A stretch of DNA of 64,000 nucleotides, from the NCBI GenBank assembly GCA_002917075.1, contig NTMA01000038.1:62001-126000 (forward strand). The letters are read 5' to 3'. This document shows positions 1 to 11,637 of this stretch, in pieces. Under the pieces are notes generated by a model. That model was not told the DNA's origin, ran no database searches, and saw only the letters and a list, made by a program, of their open reading frames with translations. The position numbers and the translations under genes are program-made. Numbering within the stretch: position 1 is the stretch's first letter; every line of letters begins with the position of its first letter. The DNA comes from Hawksworthiomyces lignivorus (lineage: Eukaryota > Ascomycota > Sordariomycetes > Ophiostomatales > Ophiostomataceae).

Positions 1-1
1 T

Positions 2-1030
2 CTCGCCAGTTCGACATCATCACACACGTCAGACCACCTGACCCTGGCCGTGCTGGGATGTGGCACTATGGGCATCGCCATCCTGTCTGGCATCCTAGCC
101 TCGCTCGCCGAGATGGACGCGCCGCGGCCGCTACAGGTCGTGGCCTCCAATCCGGCGGCGTCCCTGACCAGCTCCGGCGCCTCGACCCCGGCTATCACCG
201 ACAACGACGAGATGCCGGCGCAGCTGCCGACCCGGTTCCTCGCCTGTGTCCGCCACGCTGAATCTGCCAAGCGCATCAAGGCCGCGCTCTGGGAGCACTC
301 GTCTGTCGTCAAGGTTGTCGTCAACGACAACGTCGCCGCTGTCCAGCAGGCCGGCGTCGTGCTGCTCGCGTGCCCTGCGTCTGGCGTGCGCGAGCTGCTG
401 AGCGCCCCAGGCATGGTGCGGGCCCTGCACGGCAAGCTGCTGATCAGCATCTGCGGCGGGGTGACGGTCAACCAGATCGAGGGCTACCTACACGGCGGCT
501 CCGTGCCGACCCAGGACCCTGACGTCGACGGGCGCTGCCGCATCGTGCGGGTGCTTCCCAACGCGGCCAGCCTCATCGGCGAGAGCATGACCGTCGTGGA
601 CACCTCCACCACGACGCCCGCCTCCGCCGCCCTGGTCACCTGGATCTTCCGCCGCATCGGCGACGTTGTGCATCTGCCAGGCGACCACCACCACACCGCG
701 TCGGTCGCCTCCTGCAGCGCCACGGCTCTGAGCACTGCCGCGCCGGCGTTTTTCGCCCTCGTCTTGGAGGCTGCCATCGACGGCGCCGTCGCCATGGGAC
801 TCTCTCGATCTGAGGCGCAGCGCATGGCGGCCCAGTCGATGCGCGGCACTGCAGGATTGGTACTCCAACACGGCGAGCACCCAGCGCTTCTACGAGACCG
901 TATCACCACGCCCGGCGGGGGCGCGATCCACGGCCTCTTAGCCCTGGAAGAGGGCCGTGTGCGCAGCACAGTGGCACGCGCAGTCCGCGAAGCAGCGACT
1001 ATGGCCAAAGATGGTAGTCAAGGGTATTAA
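2..1030 (+). CDS. PRO3: Pyrroline-5-carboxylate reductase, 5'-truncated
   Basis: Catalyses the last step of proline synthesis, the NAD(P)H-dependent reduction of pyrroline-5-carboxylate. The frame is open from base 2 and no start codon is visible, so the true N-terminus lies before the window. Near the visible N-terminus the dinucleotide-binding loop reads VLGCGTMG (GxGxxG), as in ProC proteins. The C-terminal helical domain holds the family signature region (TTPGGGAIHGLLALEEG, then an RVRSTVARAVREA helix), followed by a short tail ending at a TAA. About 340 residues are visible, long for a ProC because of Ala/Ser/Pro insertions after the first beta-alpha unit and around the ITDNDEMPAQLP segment. 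Codon use is markedly GC-rich. No intron is seen in the visible part. The gene converges on HAT1. Family assignment is firm. Confidence 0.9.
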   Translation, partial: LASSTSSHTSDHLTLAVLGCGTMGIAILSGILASLAEMDAPRPLQVVASNPAASLTSSGASTPAITDNDEMPAQLPTRFLACVRHAESAKRIKAALWEHSSVVKVVVNDNVAAVQQAGVVLLACPASGVRELLSAPGMVRALHGKLLISICGGVTVNQIEGYLHGGSVPTQDPDVDGRCRIVRVLPNAASLIGESMTVVDTSTTTPASAALVTWIFRRIGDVVHLPGDHHHTASVASCSATALSTAAPAFFALVLEAAIDGAVAMGLSRSEAQRMAAQSMRGTAGLVLQHGEHPALLRDRITTPGGGAIHGLLALEEGRVRSTVARAVREAATMAKDGSQGY

Positions 1031-1365
1031 GTGTAGATGTTGACGGACAAATGGCAGAAAAGAAGAATTAGATTGCTTTCCTTCCCTTTCTTCATCTATA
1101 GAACTTGGAGTTCGGTGCATTTGTTCTGCGCTGAGGAATTGGAGTTAAAGAGGGCCTCGATGTACGTATCACGGACTTGCTTGCATGCTTTCAATGTTCT
1201 AGGTAAAAAGTTCAAATGTATTCCATAGCACCGCCTTAACAGTATTTCGAAAAACCACATTTTTCCATGACCCTTGTGCAAACGCCAACCAGATGTCCCT
1301 CCGCTCCTGCACCGACACGCATTAAACACCAGATCTCACTCCAGCTAACCACCGAGAAACGCTTT
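1031..1365. other. Convergent intergenic spacer
   Basis: This 335-bp stretch separates the stops of the P5C reductase gene (+) and HAT1 (-). It should hold both 3' ends. No further gene or repeat is visible. Confidence 0.6.
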
Positions 1366-3002
1366 TTATGCATCTTCCACACGTGCTTTCTTGCTTCCAT
1401 TTTGGGACAGCTCACTACTACTCTCGTCCAGTTTCCGCTTGCCAGATGTCTGCTTCTCAGCAGCCAGCTTAGCTCGGCTCTCAAACATGCTCAAAATGCG
1501 GGCATACTCCAGCTCGACACTCACGAGCGTCTCTTCCAGCTTGTCAATTCTCTGCGACCGCTCAAGCTGGCCCAGAATCTCTTTGTTATGCCTGTACAGG
1601 CGCTGCTTGACAAACAGACGCCACAGCTTATATTCGTGCTGCTGCTCTTTGGTTGCAGTGGGTACAGCTGCCTTGCTCTTCCCATTCCGAATATCTTCTT
1701 CTTCTTCTTCTTCCTCCTCGAGGGTTGGGCGTACGGCGGGGGCGAGCTGTTGCATCAGGTACATCTCCACAAGACGGCTGAATTGGCGCGGCGCGATCTT
1801 TGTCTGATGCCGTAGAGTATCCAGGACGGCAGGATCGACAATATTTCTAGGCGAGGCACCCATCTTAGGTATCTGCACGGACTTGTTTATATGTACAGCT
1901 TTGGTGAAAGCGGGTAGAGAAGACAGAAACTTCAAGTCTGCCAGGTCGCGAACGTCATCAAAGGCCTCATTTGGATCTTCCACAGTAATTTCCCTCGTCT
2001 GAACCTCGTTTAAATATTGCTCAAAGATAGTGCTATAGAGACGCCCAGCATTGCCTTTGCCCTGGAAAGGAGGCAAAATAATGAACTGGGAGAGGCGCGA
2101 ACGGCAGGGAAGCTTAGAGAGAACAAAGTCGGGTTCGCCGTCATTGTCGCCAGATGTTGGGAGCTCAATCTCGGCGCCAGCGCTGCCAGCTGAAGACGAC
2201 TCTACGCGCGGCGGTGTGGCGGCACCTACGGGCAGGAGAAAGCGGTAAACAGTCGAATAGCCGGCAAATTCATGCTCATAGGAATCTGTCGAGCCAGGTA
2301 ATTGGCGCGTGCGGTAGAGGAAAAAGATGGTCCAGCGGTCGGCGGGGTCAGAGCCATCGGTACTGATGAAAGTTCCACCCTCGATAAACAAAGGTACAAA
2401 GATTTGTACCCGGTTCACGAGCTGCTTCACAGCGGGGTCGGACAATACGCCCTTCCAGATCTCATAGTGGCCGTCGCTACACTCAAAAGACTTGATGCGC
2501 TCACCAGGAGGGGTATAGTCGGCGGCAGGGGTTCCCTTGACAGCATCTTCAAATTCGGATGACTTTTGGAAAGCCACTACAACAAATATGGTCAGTTGTG
2601 AATGTGAAGCGAGGGAAACGAGGTTGCAAACGTGACTGAACATACCAGAAGGTAAGAAGTCCTTGAGGACAGCAGGTATGTCGGTAGCTTCGTTGTCGCC
2701 AATAGCCTTCATCTTCTTTGAGGAAGACACATGCAAATTTGGGCGCATGTCGGATGCATGATAGCGCAAGTTGATCTTGAGGTTCTTGTAGCCGACGATG
2801 GTCTCCTCGTTACCAAAAATTGAGTACGTAAACTTAGGGTGGAAGGAGGCGATTGTACGCAGGCCTGTTGGAGCAGGCTGAACAAGACTGATTTCGAGTG
2901 CCTCGTTGGCATTCGATATCCCTACAGAATTAGAATCAGGCATGAGAGAAAGTCAGGGCTCTCAGATTGAAATCACTTACATTCGTCGTAAGAGTGCTCC
3001 AT
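1366..3002 (-). CDS. HAT1: Histone acetyltransferase type B catalytic subunit Hat1
   Basis: Acetylates newly made histone H4 (K5/K12) before chromatin assembly, normally with the Hat2/RbAp46 WD40 partner. Model: exons 3002-2981, 2921-2646 and 2576-1366, total 502 aa. The start at 3002 is chosen because splicing a 22-nt first exon gives MEHSYDEWISNANEALEISLV, the typical Hat1 N-terminus; the later ATG at 2943 lies inside intron 1. The GNAT acetyl-CoA region is clear: RLSQFIILPPFQGKGNAGRLY. The C-terminus is charged, with an eight-Glu run, and ends in a Lys/Arg-rich nuclear-localisation-like tail. Intron 2 (2577-2645) is 69 nt with no in-frame stop, so retention would add 23 residues. HAT1 is divergent from the ZIP transporter gene. 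Family assignment is very secure. Confidence 0.95.
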
Positions 3003-3729
3003 CGTCGTTGTCTTATCGCAGAACTATACCGATCTTGGTGTGTGCTGTGAAAACCGACTGTGCCCTCAAGCTGACAGAATAACTGATGCGTTCCAGACAC
3101 TGCGTGCGAGTTGAGTTTGTGGCCTGTTTTGCTTTTTCTTTGGTGATGTAGAAAAGGCTCTAGGAGACAAAGCCCACGGTATCGCCTTAGGGAAAGATTC
3201 GCAACGCGGCGTCGCGACTGAAGCAGGCGACCGCGTTCGAGTGTTAATTGATATGCACAGACCAATCCAAGTAAACGAGGGAGGGAAAGCTGATACGGGG
3301 CGCTAATCCGTAAACAGTCTAGCTAAATACATAAAGTGCCCATTACTAGGTGCTGCATATACGAGTATATTTTTTTAAGCCACCTAAACCAGGGGCAAGC
3401 AGATGCGGAAACAAGACGTAGCCATTTGGACTTCTGCGAAGAGCCTGCAGGCAACGGAGATAGAAACAACAACATTTTTCCTTGTCTCTACCATTCATGA
3501 GAGCATTGACGAGGACACGATAGAAGACGCATCTCAACCGACTTTCAATGTGCACCGTTTGTTTCACGACCCCCCAAATGATTCGGTGACGCTCGCGCAA
3601 AGCCATCCCATCTCTTCTTTTCTGTGTTGATCCTCCTTACACCCCTTTGTCTTTCTTTTACCTTTCTCTGCGTGGCCTTCACATTTGACTTGACTGTTTC
3701 TTTTTGTCAAGTTCGCATAAGCCCGCACA
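3003..3729. promoter_or_regulatory. Divergent promoter region of HAT1 and the ZIP transporter
   Basis: 727 bp between two divergent start codons. The right half (about 3600-3720) is pyrimidine-rich on the + strand, as expected for the leader of the transporter gene. Short open frames here lack family similarity. No convincing extra gene is seen. Confidence 0.55.
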
Positions 3730-5236
3730 ATGGGGGGGATGCTACTCTTATTGGCACTCAGTGTACGTCCCATCGTCAAGATTACCATTCCTCAAGTCTC
3801 TTCGTCTATAACTAACATGTCTCTGGATAGGCCGTCATGGCATTTGCGTACGTCTCCGGGGCTTACTATCTTCCCAATTAAATAGTAGCTTTCTCCTTAC
3901 TAATAGCACAGATCCTTTCTCGCTGGCGCCCTTCCGTTGTCCATGTCTCTCACGCAGTCCCAACTGCGACTCATATCCAGCATTGGTGTGGGCATTCTAG
4001 TCGGAACTTCACTCATCGTTATTATTCCCGAGGGTGTCGAAGCTATTGCAAATCCTCTGCTCAACCCATCTGGTTCGGCTGTGGACCATGTGCACCAAGT
4101 GCGGCATGTCCCTTTCATGAGCAGAGCGGCGCCTGAGGCTGTCGTAGCACTTTCATCCGACTCGTCGGACATTGACGACATTCGTCTGCCCCGCGCTGCC
4201 GATACCTTCCCAATACGAGAATCACGGCCTATATCTGGAGGCATTGAGCGCCGAGAGAATACCGCCGCCGCCCCGGGAGGTGCATTCGAGGATAAGAAAG
4301 AGAGCGGCAGCGAAACTGAGACGGATCCAAAGAAGCATACGCAAGGAGTTGGCAAAGCAAAGCAGAATTCACCAACAGTAGCAAGAGAGCCGCGGTCACT
4401 TCCGACGTTTTACATTGGCTTTGCGCTTGTTACGGGCTTTGTTATTATGTTTCTCATTGACCGATTGCCGCGGCACGCTGTGGACAAGCTCCAATCAGGC
4501 CCAACGACACGGCATATTAGCCTCGACAACCTAGCCTCCTCCAGCTTGGCAGGAGACGGCGAAGATAGCCACGAAGAAGAAGGCTTCTTGGGATCGTTGA
4601 CGCCCACGCCACGCCAGTCGCGGGGATTGGCGACGACGGTTGGCCTCGTGATCCATGCTGCCGCAGACGGCATCGCCATGGGTGCTTCAGCGACAACGGA
4701 AGACATGAAGCTGGGACTAGTGATTTTTGTCGCTATTATGGTGCACAAGGCGCCGGCTGCGTTTGGCCTAACCTCGGTGTTGCTGAAGCACGGGCTATCT
4801 AAACGTGCAGCTCGGGGACATCTTGTTGTTTTCAGTTTAGCAGCACCATTTGGCGCCCTAACGACATACATCATCATTTCTCTTCTAGGGGGCAGCAATA
4901 TGGAAGGCGAGCGTGGACAGTGGTGGACAGGGATGCTGCTTTTATTTTCTGCTGGGACTTTCTTGTGAGTACTCTTGCTATCACCTCTTTTCTCTTAATT
5001 CCCTTCTCATTTTGGGAGCCTCGCAGTGCTAATTTAACGCCATCAGATACGTTGCAATGCAAGCAATGCAGGAAGAGGCTGGCAACCACGATCATCACTC
5101 GCTTGGCAATGGCTACGCAGACGGTTCTAGCTTAGCGGCCCAACGCAAGCTAAATCGGCCGCAGATGCGGGATACGATAGCGACAATCGGCGGGATGCTA
5201 CTGCCGTTACTCACGCAATTTGGCCATCACCACTAA
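3730..5236 (+). CDS. ZIP-family metal transporter, SLC39A9/ATX2-like
   Basis: Polytopic zinc/manganese transporter; relatives (human ZIP9, yeast Atx2) act in the Golgi/secretory membranes. Exons 3730-3762, 3831-3847, 3912-4964 and 5047-5236 give 430 aa. The 17-nt second exon is needed to rebuild the first membrane segment: MGGMLLLLALS, then AVMAFA, then SFLAGALPLSMSLTQSQLRL. The second segment contains VGILVGTSLIVIIPEGVEA, diagnostic of the ZIP9 subgroup. After a long acidic/serine-rich cytosolic loop come VIHAAADGIAMGAS and HKAPAAFGL, the metal-coordinating TM4/TM5 motifs. The protein ends in a small His-rich stretch (HDHH) and LLPLLTQFGHHH. Metal specificity cannot be read from the sequence. 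The subfamily call is firm. Confidence 0.9.
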
Positions 5237-8200
5237 GGCGTAATATGTGAGCTGCTTATCTGTTTCTATGTATGTTCGTCAGGTTCGGCCTTTGTTTAAA
5301 TAAGGGGACTATTTTGTATACCAACTAGAGTCATTTTGTCTACTTCTTTGTTGTATTTTTTTTTTCTGTTGCTGCAAGCGTTTTTGAATTCCCTGTATCG
5401 GAGTCTTAGGATTGTCTCTGCCTTTTCAGCAATATTCTGCTGTTCTTGGATGCACGATAAATGATGTTCTGTTCTAATTATTGGAAACGGTTTTGATATA
5501 CCTTTTTTTTCATTTTTCGATGGTTTGGAATAAAAAGGAGGATATAGAAATCGACAGATAACAATATAAGAACTCTCGTAAGGCTCGTGTTGGACTTTGT
5601 TTTGTCTGGGAAGCGAGTTCACCGGCAGCATATGCTAGGAGAGAAGGCCATCGTCTCGCGCCATAAGACCGCAATCCCTGATTTCATGTAGTGTATTTAC
5701 TGTTGTTGTATAAGTTGTCATCAATAATAATGCATCTTGCTAGTAGCCACAGGTTTTCAACGTATCTCATTAGGACGGACCAAATGGTTTATCTACACAC
5801 GACCCGATCCGTTTCAGCAATTTTTTTAAGTAGCGTCATTAACTTTCTGTTTGGAACCTGTACTATAAGTATCTGCTCCGGATAAAACACCTTTATTTAG
5901 CTTCAATAAACCAGTGCTCAGGGATGAGAAGAGTTCTTGCGTCCAGACAATAAAAAACCACAGGCAGCGTTCACGGAACTAGTAGTTATGTGCCCTCCCA
6001 TGTGCTCAGCATTTCACGTGAGTGGCAGACGCAAGCTATTGCAATTGCCATAGAGGTCAGCGTATTACTAGCATCTGCATGAGAAGGCGAAAACATTTTG
6101 TTTTGGCTTGCTGCGGGAGATGGATCGCATTCTATTGCTCTACATGCCGCAATCGGATTGCCCTGTCTGGTCTTTTCGAAGTTTACTAAGTCAGTCACAG
6201 GCGCTTGCCAACTACTCATTCCACCAAAGAAGCACAAATAGTAATACTATGATGGACAGACGACACGGTAGGGGCAAAAGACCGGGCAGACAGCAGGGGA
6301 CACGGGATGTTGACACCTTTCTTTTAGGCGGTCCAAGCATCGAGAGGGCTGGAACAGCAAACTTTTACTACATACTTCTGTGGAATAATACCGCTCAGAT
6401 ACAACAGCAGTGGTGTCGATGAGCATTATCGGTATCGCCGAGAGATGCAGAAAAGGAAAGGGCAAAGAAAAAAGACCCATAGTAGAGAATTTGTGAGAGC
6501 GAGTCGGCAGAGTATGGTGCTGGTTGACCCAAAAAAAGACGGCCAAGCTCGCCTTCCACTCCCTGCAACTTGCTTTTTGCTTTTGCTTTTTGCTCTGGCG
6601 TAGATGCATGCAGACCAAAAGAGACAAAAATTGGGCTCAGGAGGAAAGATCGGTACAGAGAAGGACCCGCGCTGACCCCGACGCAGGTCTTTCATGGTCT
6701 GCATATGCAGTCTTCTTTCCCAGGACAGTGCATCCTAGTTTCAACTGATCAAAACCAGGGGATGAAGCTCAGATCAAGCCCAGCGCCAGAGAGGCAACAG
6801 AGATCACTGATCTATCATGTGGAACAGAAGTAGATCCTAAAGCAAGGCATTGTCGATTTACAACTTAAAAAAGTAGAGAACCAGAAGAGATAAACAAAAA
6901 GCACAAAGTTGTTTGGCATTCATGTGAGAGAGGGTCTAGGATGACTTTATTCATTGGAGGCAGACAACCCGGCAGGATCTAATGTTGGTCTCGCCGCCCA
7001 CCTCCAATGTCTAGACATCTCGATGGGTTTGCGCTTGTCGCAATACCGTAACCCGCCCTGCCGTTGCTACCCTCTTTGCCCACCAAATGCCTGGGTGCCC
7101 CACTCTCTGGAACTGCCCTGGGTGGCATTTTGGGTGGGCGGCTAGACGGGCACGTCAGGCCTGGGACAGTTGGGCGGAGATGGGGAAGTGAGCGAGGAAC
7201 ATGCAAGCTGCGGATTGGCCAGTTTCAGAGATGAAAGGCAGAAGGAGGGTGAGAGGCATTGGAAGAGGTGTCGGATGTTCTGTGCGAGTGCATATGGTAT
7301 TGTTATTGAGTTCTGTATTTTTTGGGAGATTGATGTACTAGCACACTGTGGGCTTGTGAGGGCGCAAAGGGGGGAAGGGGGGATGGTGAAACGAGTTAAC
7401 AACGTAGGCAACATGCTAGCCGGCGGCTTGTAGAGTGCAGTGCGCTTTTTGGCTTTAAATTGTTGTACTGTTTGATGAAGATGCCCAGCTTTATGGAAGC
7501 ACTAGATCTCGTTGCTAGTTTATTGCGTGGCTGCTTTTTGCGTTACGGCATGACGAACTATTCAGAAGTCCCTATACGCAGACCAGAGGAGGATCGCCAT
7601 GACCCAAGAGAAAAGAAAGAGAGAGAGGAGAGATTGCATCTCGCATGAAAGTGAAAGACTCGCCAGCAGGGGTGTGGGAAATCTATCTCGTACACCAGAC
7701 GAAGCAAGGAGTACAATACTTCAATATATATGGAGAACGGAGTACTCACTAGCTATTCCGCTTTTGCCAATGAGCATCTACTACTTTCCTGCCCAGCAGC
7801 CCTCTTGACCACTGTTGCCCACTCTGACATGGCGTCTTTTTATGTCTGCTGCAATCCGAATGATGCCTTGCCATTTGCAGCGTCGAAGATGCCTCCGATG
7901 AAAATCAATCTAAGACTGGAATGAAAACTCTGGAGCAACTGCCACATTCCTGTCGCTAACTGCTCGTGTCTCACATTGTAGAAGTTTAAACTCCCGTCTG
8001 GGCATATTGTATGCTTCTTCTGAGACCTGCTGTAATAAGATATTTTGCCCTAGGCGTCTACTGCTTCATTCGTCACACATTGCGCAAAGATCTATAGTGG
8101 ATTCGACGGCGCCTCCGCCTCCGTTTGCAGCCCTTGCTGGCACTTCCCCCTCCCCCAGGTCGCCAGCGTTCTAGAGGCAGCGGTCCTTTCCGCCACCTTA

Positions 8201-9298
8201 TTCGCTGGAGTCTCCCAAGTAGGCCCCACCCACGGTCAATCTGTCTTTCCTCTCCTCTTTTCCTTCTTCTCCCTTTTAGTCAGGTTTCTGCTTTTGGGTC
8301 TTGCGTCCCCTTAATCCCCCTTCCTTGCCTTCTGAATTTCCCACACCAAGCCAAGAGGCTGTCTGCCCACAGCGCCTCTCACGCAATCACCAAGGCCGCT
8401 CTTCTCTTTTTTTCTCCTGAAGTGCACTCCACTGTTCTTGCTTTTCTCTTCTCCCACACACTCTACGTATTTCTCTTCAAATCTTCGATACTTCTGACTT
8501 CTCTTCCTCCTTTCTCATCTATCTCCCTTCCTCTTCCTCTTCCTCTTCTCTACCACACCCCTTTGCAAGAACAGACTGACAGAAGAACATTCGAACTGCA
8601 CCTATTTATTCTGTCTTTCTTCGCTCTTGTCCTTCTTCCGTCATTCCTTCTCTCCCCATCTCCGCCCGCCATTCCAATGTCTCTCTAGCCATTTTTGTCA
8701 AGCCCGCCTGGACGAGCATAATATATTCCACTTAATAAAACAGAAAGCGACAAGCTAGAGATAGAAGACCCTTCATAGGACCACCAGAGGACCATCAAAA
8801 GAAGACCATCAGGAGAGGACCACCAGAGAAGCAACACGTCGTCTGTTGGTCGTCTACTCGTCTTCTTCTTTGCCGCTTGATCCACTCGCCTCGCGACTCG
8901 CTTGATGATTCGAGTCCCTGCCCACCATTTGCTCGCACTTCGATGAAGTTTATCTCCATTCTGGTTCTCGAATCTCATACCCAACGAACCTAACGATATA
9001 ATTTATTTTCTCCTTCGGTTCGTCTATCACACTGGCAGTACGGCAATTCACTATCGCGACGCGGAATTGAATGTTAGTTCGACCCCATTACCATTTCTGC
9101 TATTTTTGGACTTCATAGTCCCTCTCGTCGCTACCTTACTCAAGTGTCGTACGGCACTTCAAGGAATCTCCGAGTATCCTCTAGGCAGAGACGACTTCGT
9201 TCTTTCCATCTCAAGTAACTGACATTGTTCTCACTAGGATTGCTTTTACCCTGCCACTCCACAGACTCTGTCTAGACTTCCCTAAATAAACACACATC
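5237..9298. other. 4-kb interval without recognisable genes; long CDC4 leader
   Basis: No open frame here resembles a family or shows a convincing exon chain on either strand. From about 8120 to 9298 the + strand is strongly pyrimidine-rich (runs of CTTCTT/CCTCTT), which fits a very long 5' untranslated leader of the downstream F-box gene. The part from 5237 to about 8100 is AT-richer and may contain the ZIP gene's 3' end and the distal promoter. A TCACGTGA palindrome lies at 6014-6021. A non-coding transcript cannot be ruled out. Confidence 0.55.
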
Positions 9299-11637
9299 AT
9301 GACTGGATACCCAAGGCCATCTAGTTTCTCGGACCGGAGAGGGAGCGCCTTTGCCTGTGACGATCTCTCGCTCCACACAGTCAATCCCGTGAAGGCTACA
9401 CAGGCACGGCCACCTAGGGGACCCCCAACGCCGAGTATGAGCACACCTGCTGCAGAATACGACCAGACCATGACCGGATCACCGCCACCACCACCGACAC
9501 CGGCTGCTTCACCGGGTCCATCTCACATCCGTCCAGATTATACCGATGCTGATGCCGACGAGGATTTCTTCCATGCAAAAGTTCGCCAGCACTTTAAGAG
9601 CTGCAGCAGCTCGCAACGAACCCGCCTCTTGGCTGATCTTCTCAACCTCTGCACTAGCCAGCAGCTGAGCTTTGTCCATCAGTTTGTGAGCCCGTTGTTG
9701 AAAAAGGACCCATTCACGAGTCTGCCAGATGAGCTTTGCTTGAGGGTATGTTCTCTCTCTCTTCTCCTTTTTCTTCCCATTGCCTCTACCCCCTTTCCAA
9801 ACTTCCAATTATTGATGTCCCTAACAATGCATCCAGATCTTGTCTTTCATCGATGATCCAAAGGTCCTAGCTCGCGCCTCACAGGTCTCACGTCGTTGGC
9901 GTGATCTATTGAGTGATGATGTCACATGGAAGAACCTCTGTGTCAAGCACGATTATGGTCGCCGTCTTTCAGAAGTTATTCCTCTCGCTCCCGTCGTTGC
10001 AGAGGCTTCAGAAACACCTACCACTTTCCCGCTCAGCGTTTCAGATAGCGATTATGCTTCGCACAAGCTCCCATCTCTAGCGCCAGACACCGATGTGCCA
10101 ATGTCTACTTCTCGCAGCTTCGATGGTGTTACTGGCACCAGTGCCTCGAATACCAGGGACCGCCCCAAGCTTCGATCGTACAAGTCCCATTTCAAGCAAC
10201 GGTATCTTGTCGATGCTGCATGGCGAACCGGCGGCCGCAATATCACCAAGAACATTACGCAGGATGGCGGCGTTGTTACCAGCCTGCACCTCACGTCGAA
10301 GTATATTATTGTCGCTCTTGACAACGCAAGGATTCATGTTTTCGACACCGAGGGTGAGAATCAAAAGACTTTGCAAGGGCATGTAATGGGTGTCTGGGCC
10401 ATGATCCCATGGGATGACATTCTTGTTAGCGGTGGCTGTGATCGCGATGTCCGTGTTTGGGATCTTGCTACTGGGTAAGTCGCGATCTATATGCTGTTCT
10501 AGTTTGAAGTACCTTCTCCTTAGGAAGTAGCTAATGCTCTTCGGCTTTTCAGAGCATGTCTACATACTCTCCGTGGCCATACCTCAACAGTTCGTTGCCT
10601 GAAGATGTCCGACGAAAACACTGCGATCTCTGGCTCCCGCGACACGACTCTTCGTATCTGGGATATCCGGACCGGCCTCTGCAAGAACGTTTTGGTGGGT
10701 CATCAGGCAAGCGTGCGATGCCTCGAAATTAAGGGCGACATTGTTGTGTCTGGAAGCTATGACACCACAGCAAAGGTCTGGAGCATATCGGAAGGCCGTT
10801 GCCTTCATACTCTTCAGGGTCATTATAGCCAGATCTACGCTATTGCCTTCGACGGCATTAAGATTGCCACAGGGAGCCTTGACACGAGCGTCCGGATATG
10901 GAATGCGACTACTGGGTGCGTTGTCATCACATAATGTGGCATCTTGTGCAGAATGTTCTTCTTACTAACCTATATATAGAGAGTGCCAAGCGGTGCTACA
11001 AGGTCACACCTCACTTGTTGGCCAGCTACAGATGCGTGGCGACACGCTTGTCACAGGTGGCTCAGATGGTTCCGTTAGAGTGTGGTCTCTATCTCGCTTC
11101 TGTCCCATCCACCGGCTTGCCGCCCATGATAATAGTGTTACCAGTCTTCAGTTCGACGACACCCGCGTTGTGAGCGGTGGTAGTGACGGCCGTGTCAAGG
11201 TGTGGGACTTAAAGACAGGACAGATGGTCCGTGAGCTGATCTCATACGGTGACGCTGTCTGGCGTGTGGCATTTGAAGATGAGAAATGTGTAGCCATGGC
11301 GCTGCGCAGCGGTCGAACGGTGATGGAGGTAAGTTCTCACACGTGCTAGCTAATTGGCTTTTTGGTCTTTTCCGTCAGATTCCTAACCGGTCAGGTCTGG
11401 TCTTTTTCTCCCCCCGAGGATATTCTTAACGATCGACCGCTATCGCTTTCCCAAGGAGCATTGGATATGTCGACACGTCCTATGACTGCTATGGCGCTTG
11501 AATTCCGGCGACCGCAGACTCTGATACCGGGCTTACCGCGAAGGAACTCAGCCAGCCAAGATGTTGACATGAGAGATGCTGGCCCTGCGACAGCACCATT
11601 GCAGCAAGGAAGCTCAACCTTTTTCCATGACGATTAG
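9299..11637 (+). CDS. CDC4: F-box/WD40 SCF ubiquitin-ligase substrate receptor, CDC4/FBXW7 type
   Basis: Substrate adaptor of an SCF E3 ligase: the F-box binds Skp1 and the WD40 propeller binds phosphodegrons. Exons 9299-9745, 9837-10474, 10553-10915, 10980-11328 and 11395-11637 give 679 aa. The N-terminal ~110 residues are disordered and Pro-rich. A helical segment (RLLADLLNLCTSQQLSFVHQFV) precedes the F-box at about 137-180 (DPFTSLPDELCLRILSFIDD...ASQVSRRWRDLL). A linker ends at SYKSHFKQRYLVDAAW. Then follow seven or eight WD40 blades, each closing on a hydrophobic-W motif such as CDRDVRVW, SRDTTLRIW, SYDTTAKVW, SLDTSVRIW, GSDGSVRVW and GSDGRVKVW. All junctions restore WD repeats in frame. 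A beta-TrCP-like role is the alternative, but the order of domains and the D-like helix favour CDC4/FBXW7. Confidence 0.9.

Noticed and set aside
1267..1815. 182-codon frame on the + strand opposite HAT1
   Set aside because: Antisense to the HAT1 3' exon; its Phe run mirrors the Glu tract of HAT1.
8125..8688. 187-codon frame on the + strand, Leu/Ser/Pro-rich
   Set aside because: Lies in the CT-rich leader upstream of the CDC4-type gene; composition explains the lack of stops.
9065..9095. Second tRNA B-box-like sequence (gttcgacccc)
   Set aside because: No pairing T-stem or A box upstream at the right distance.
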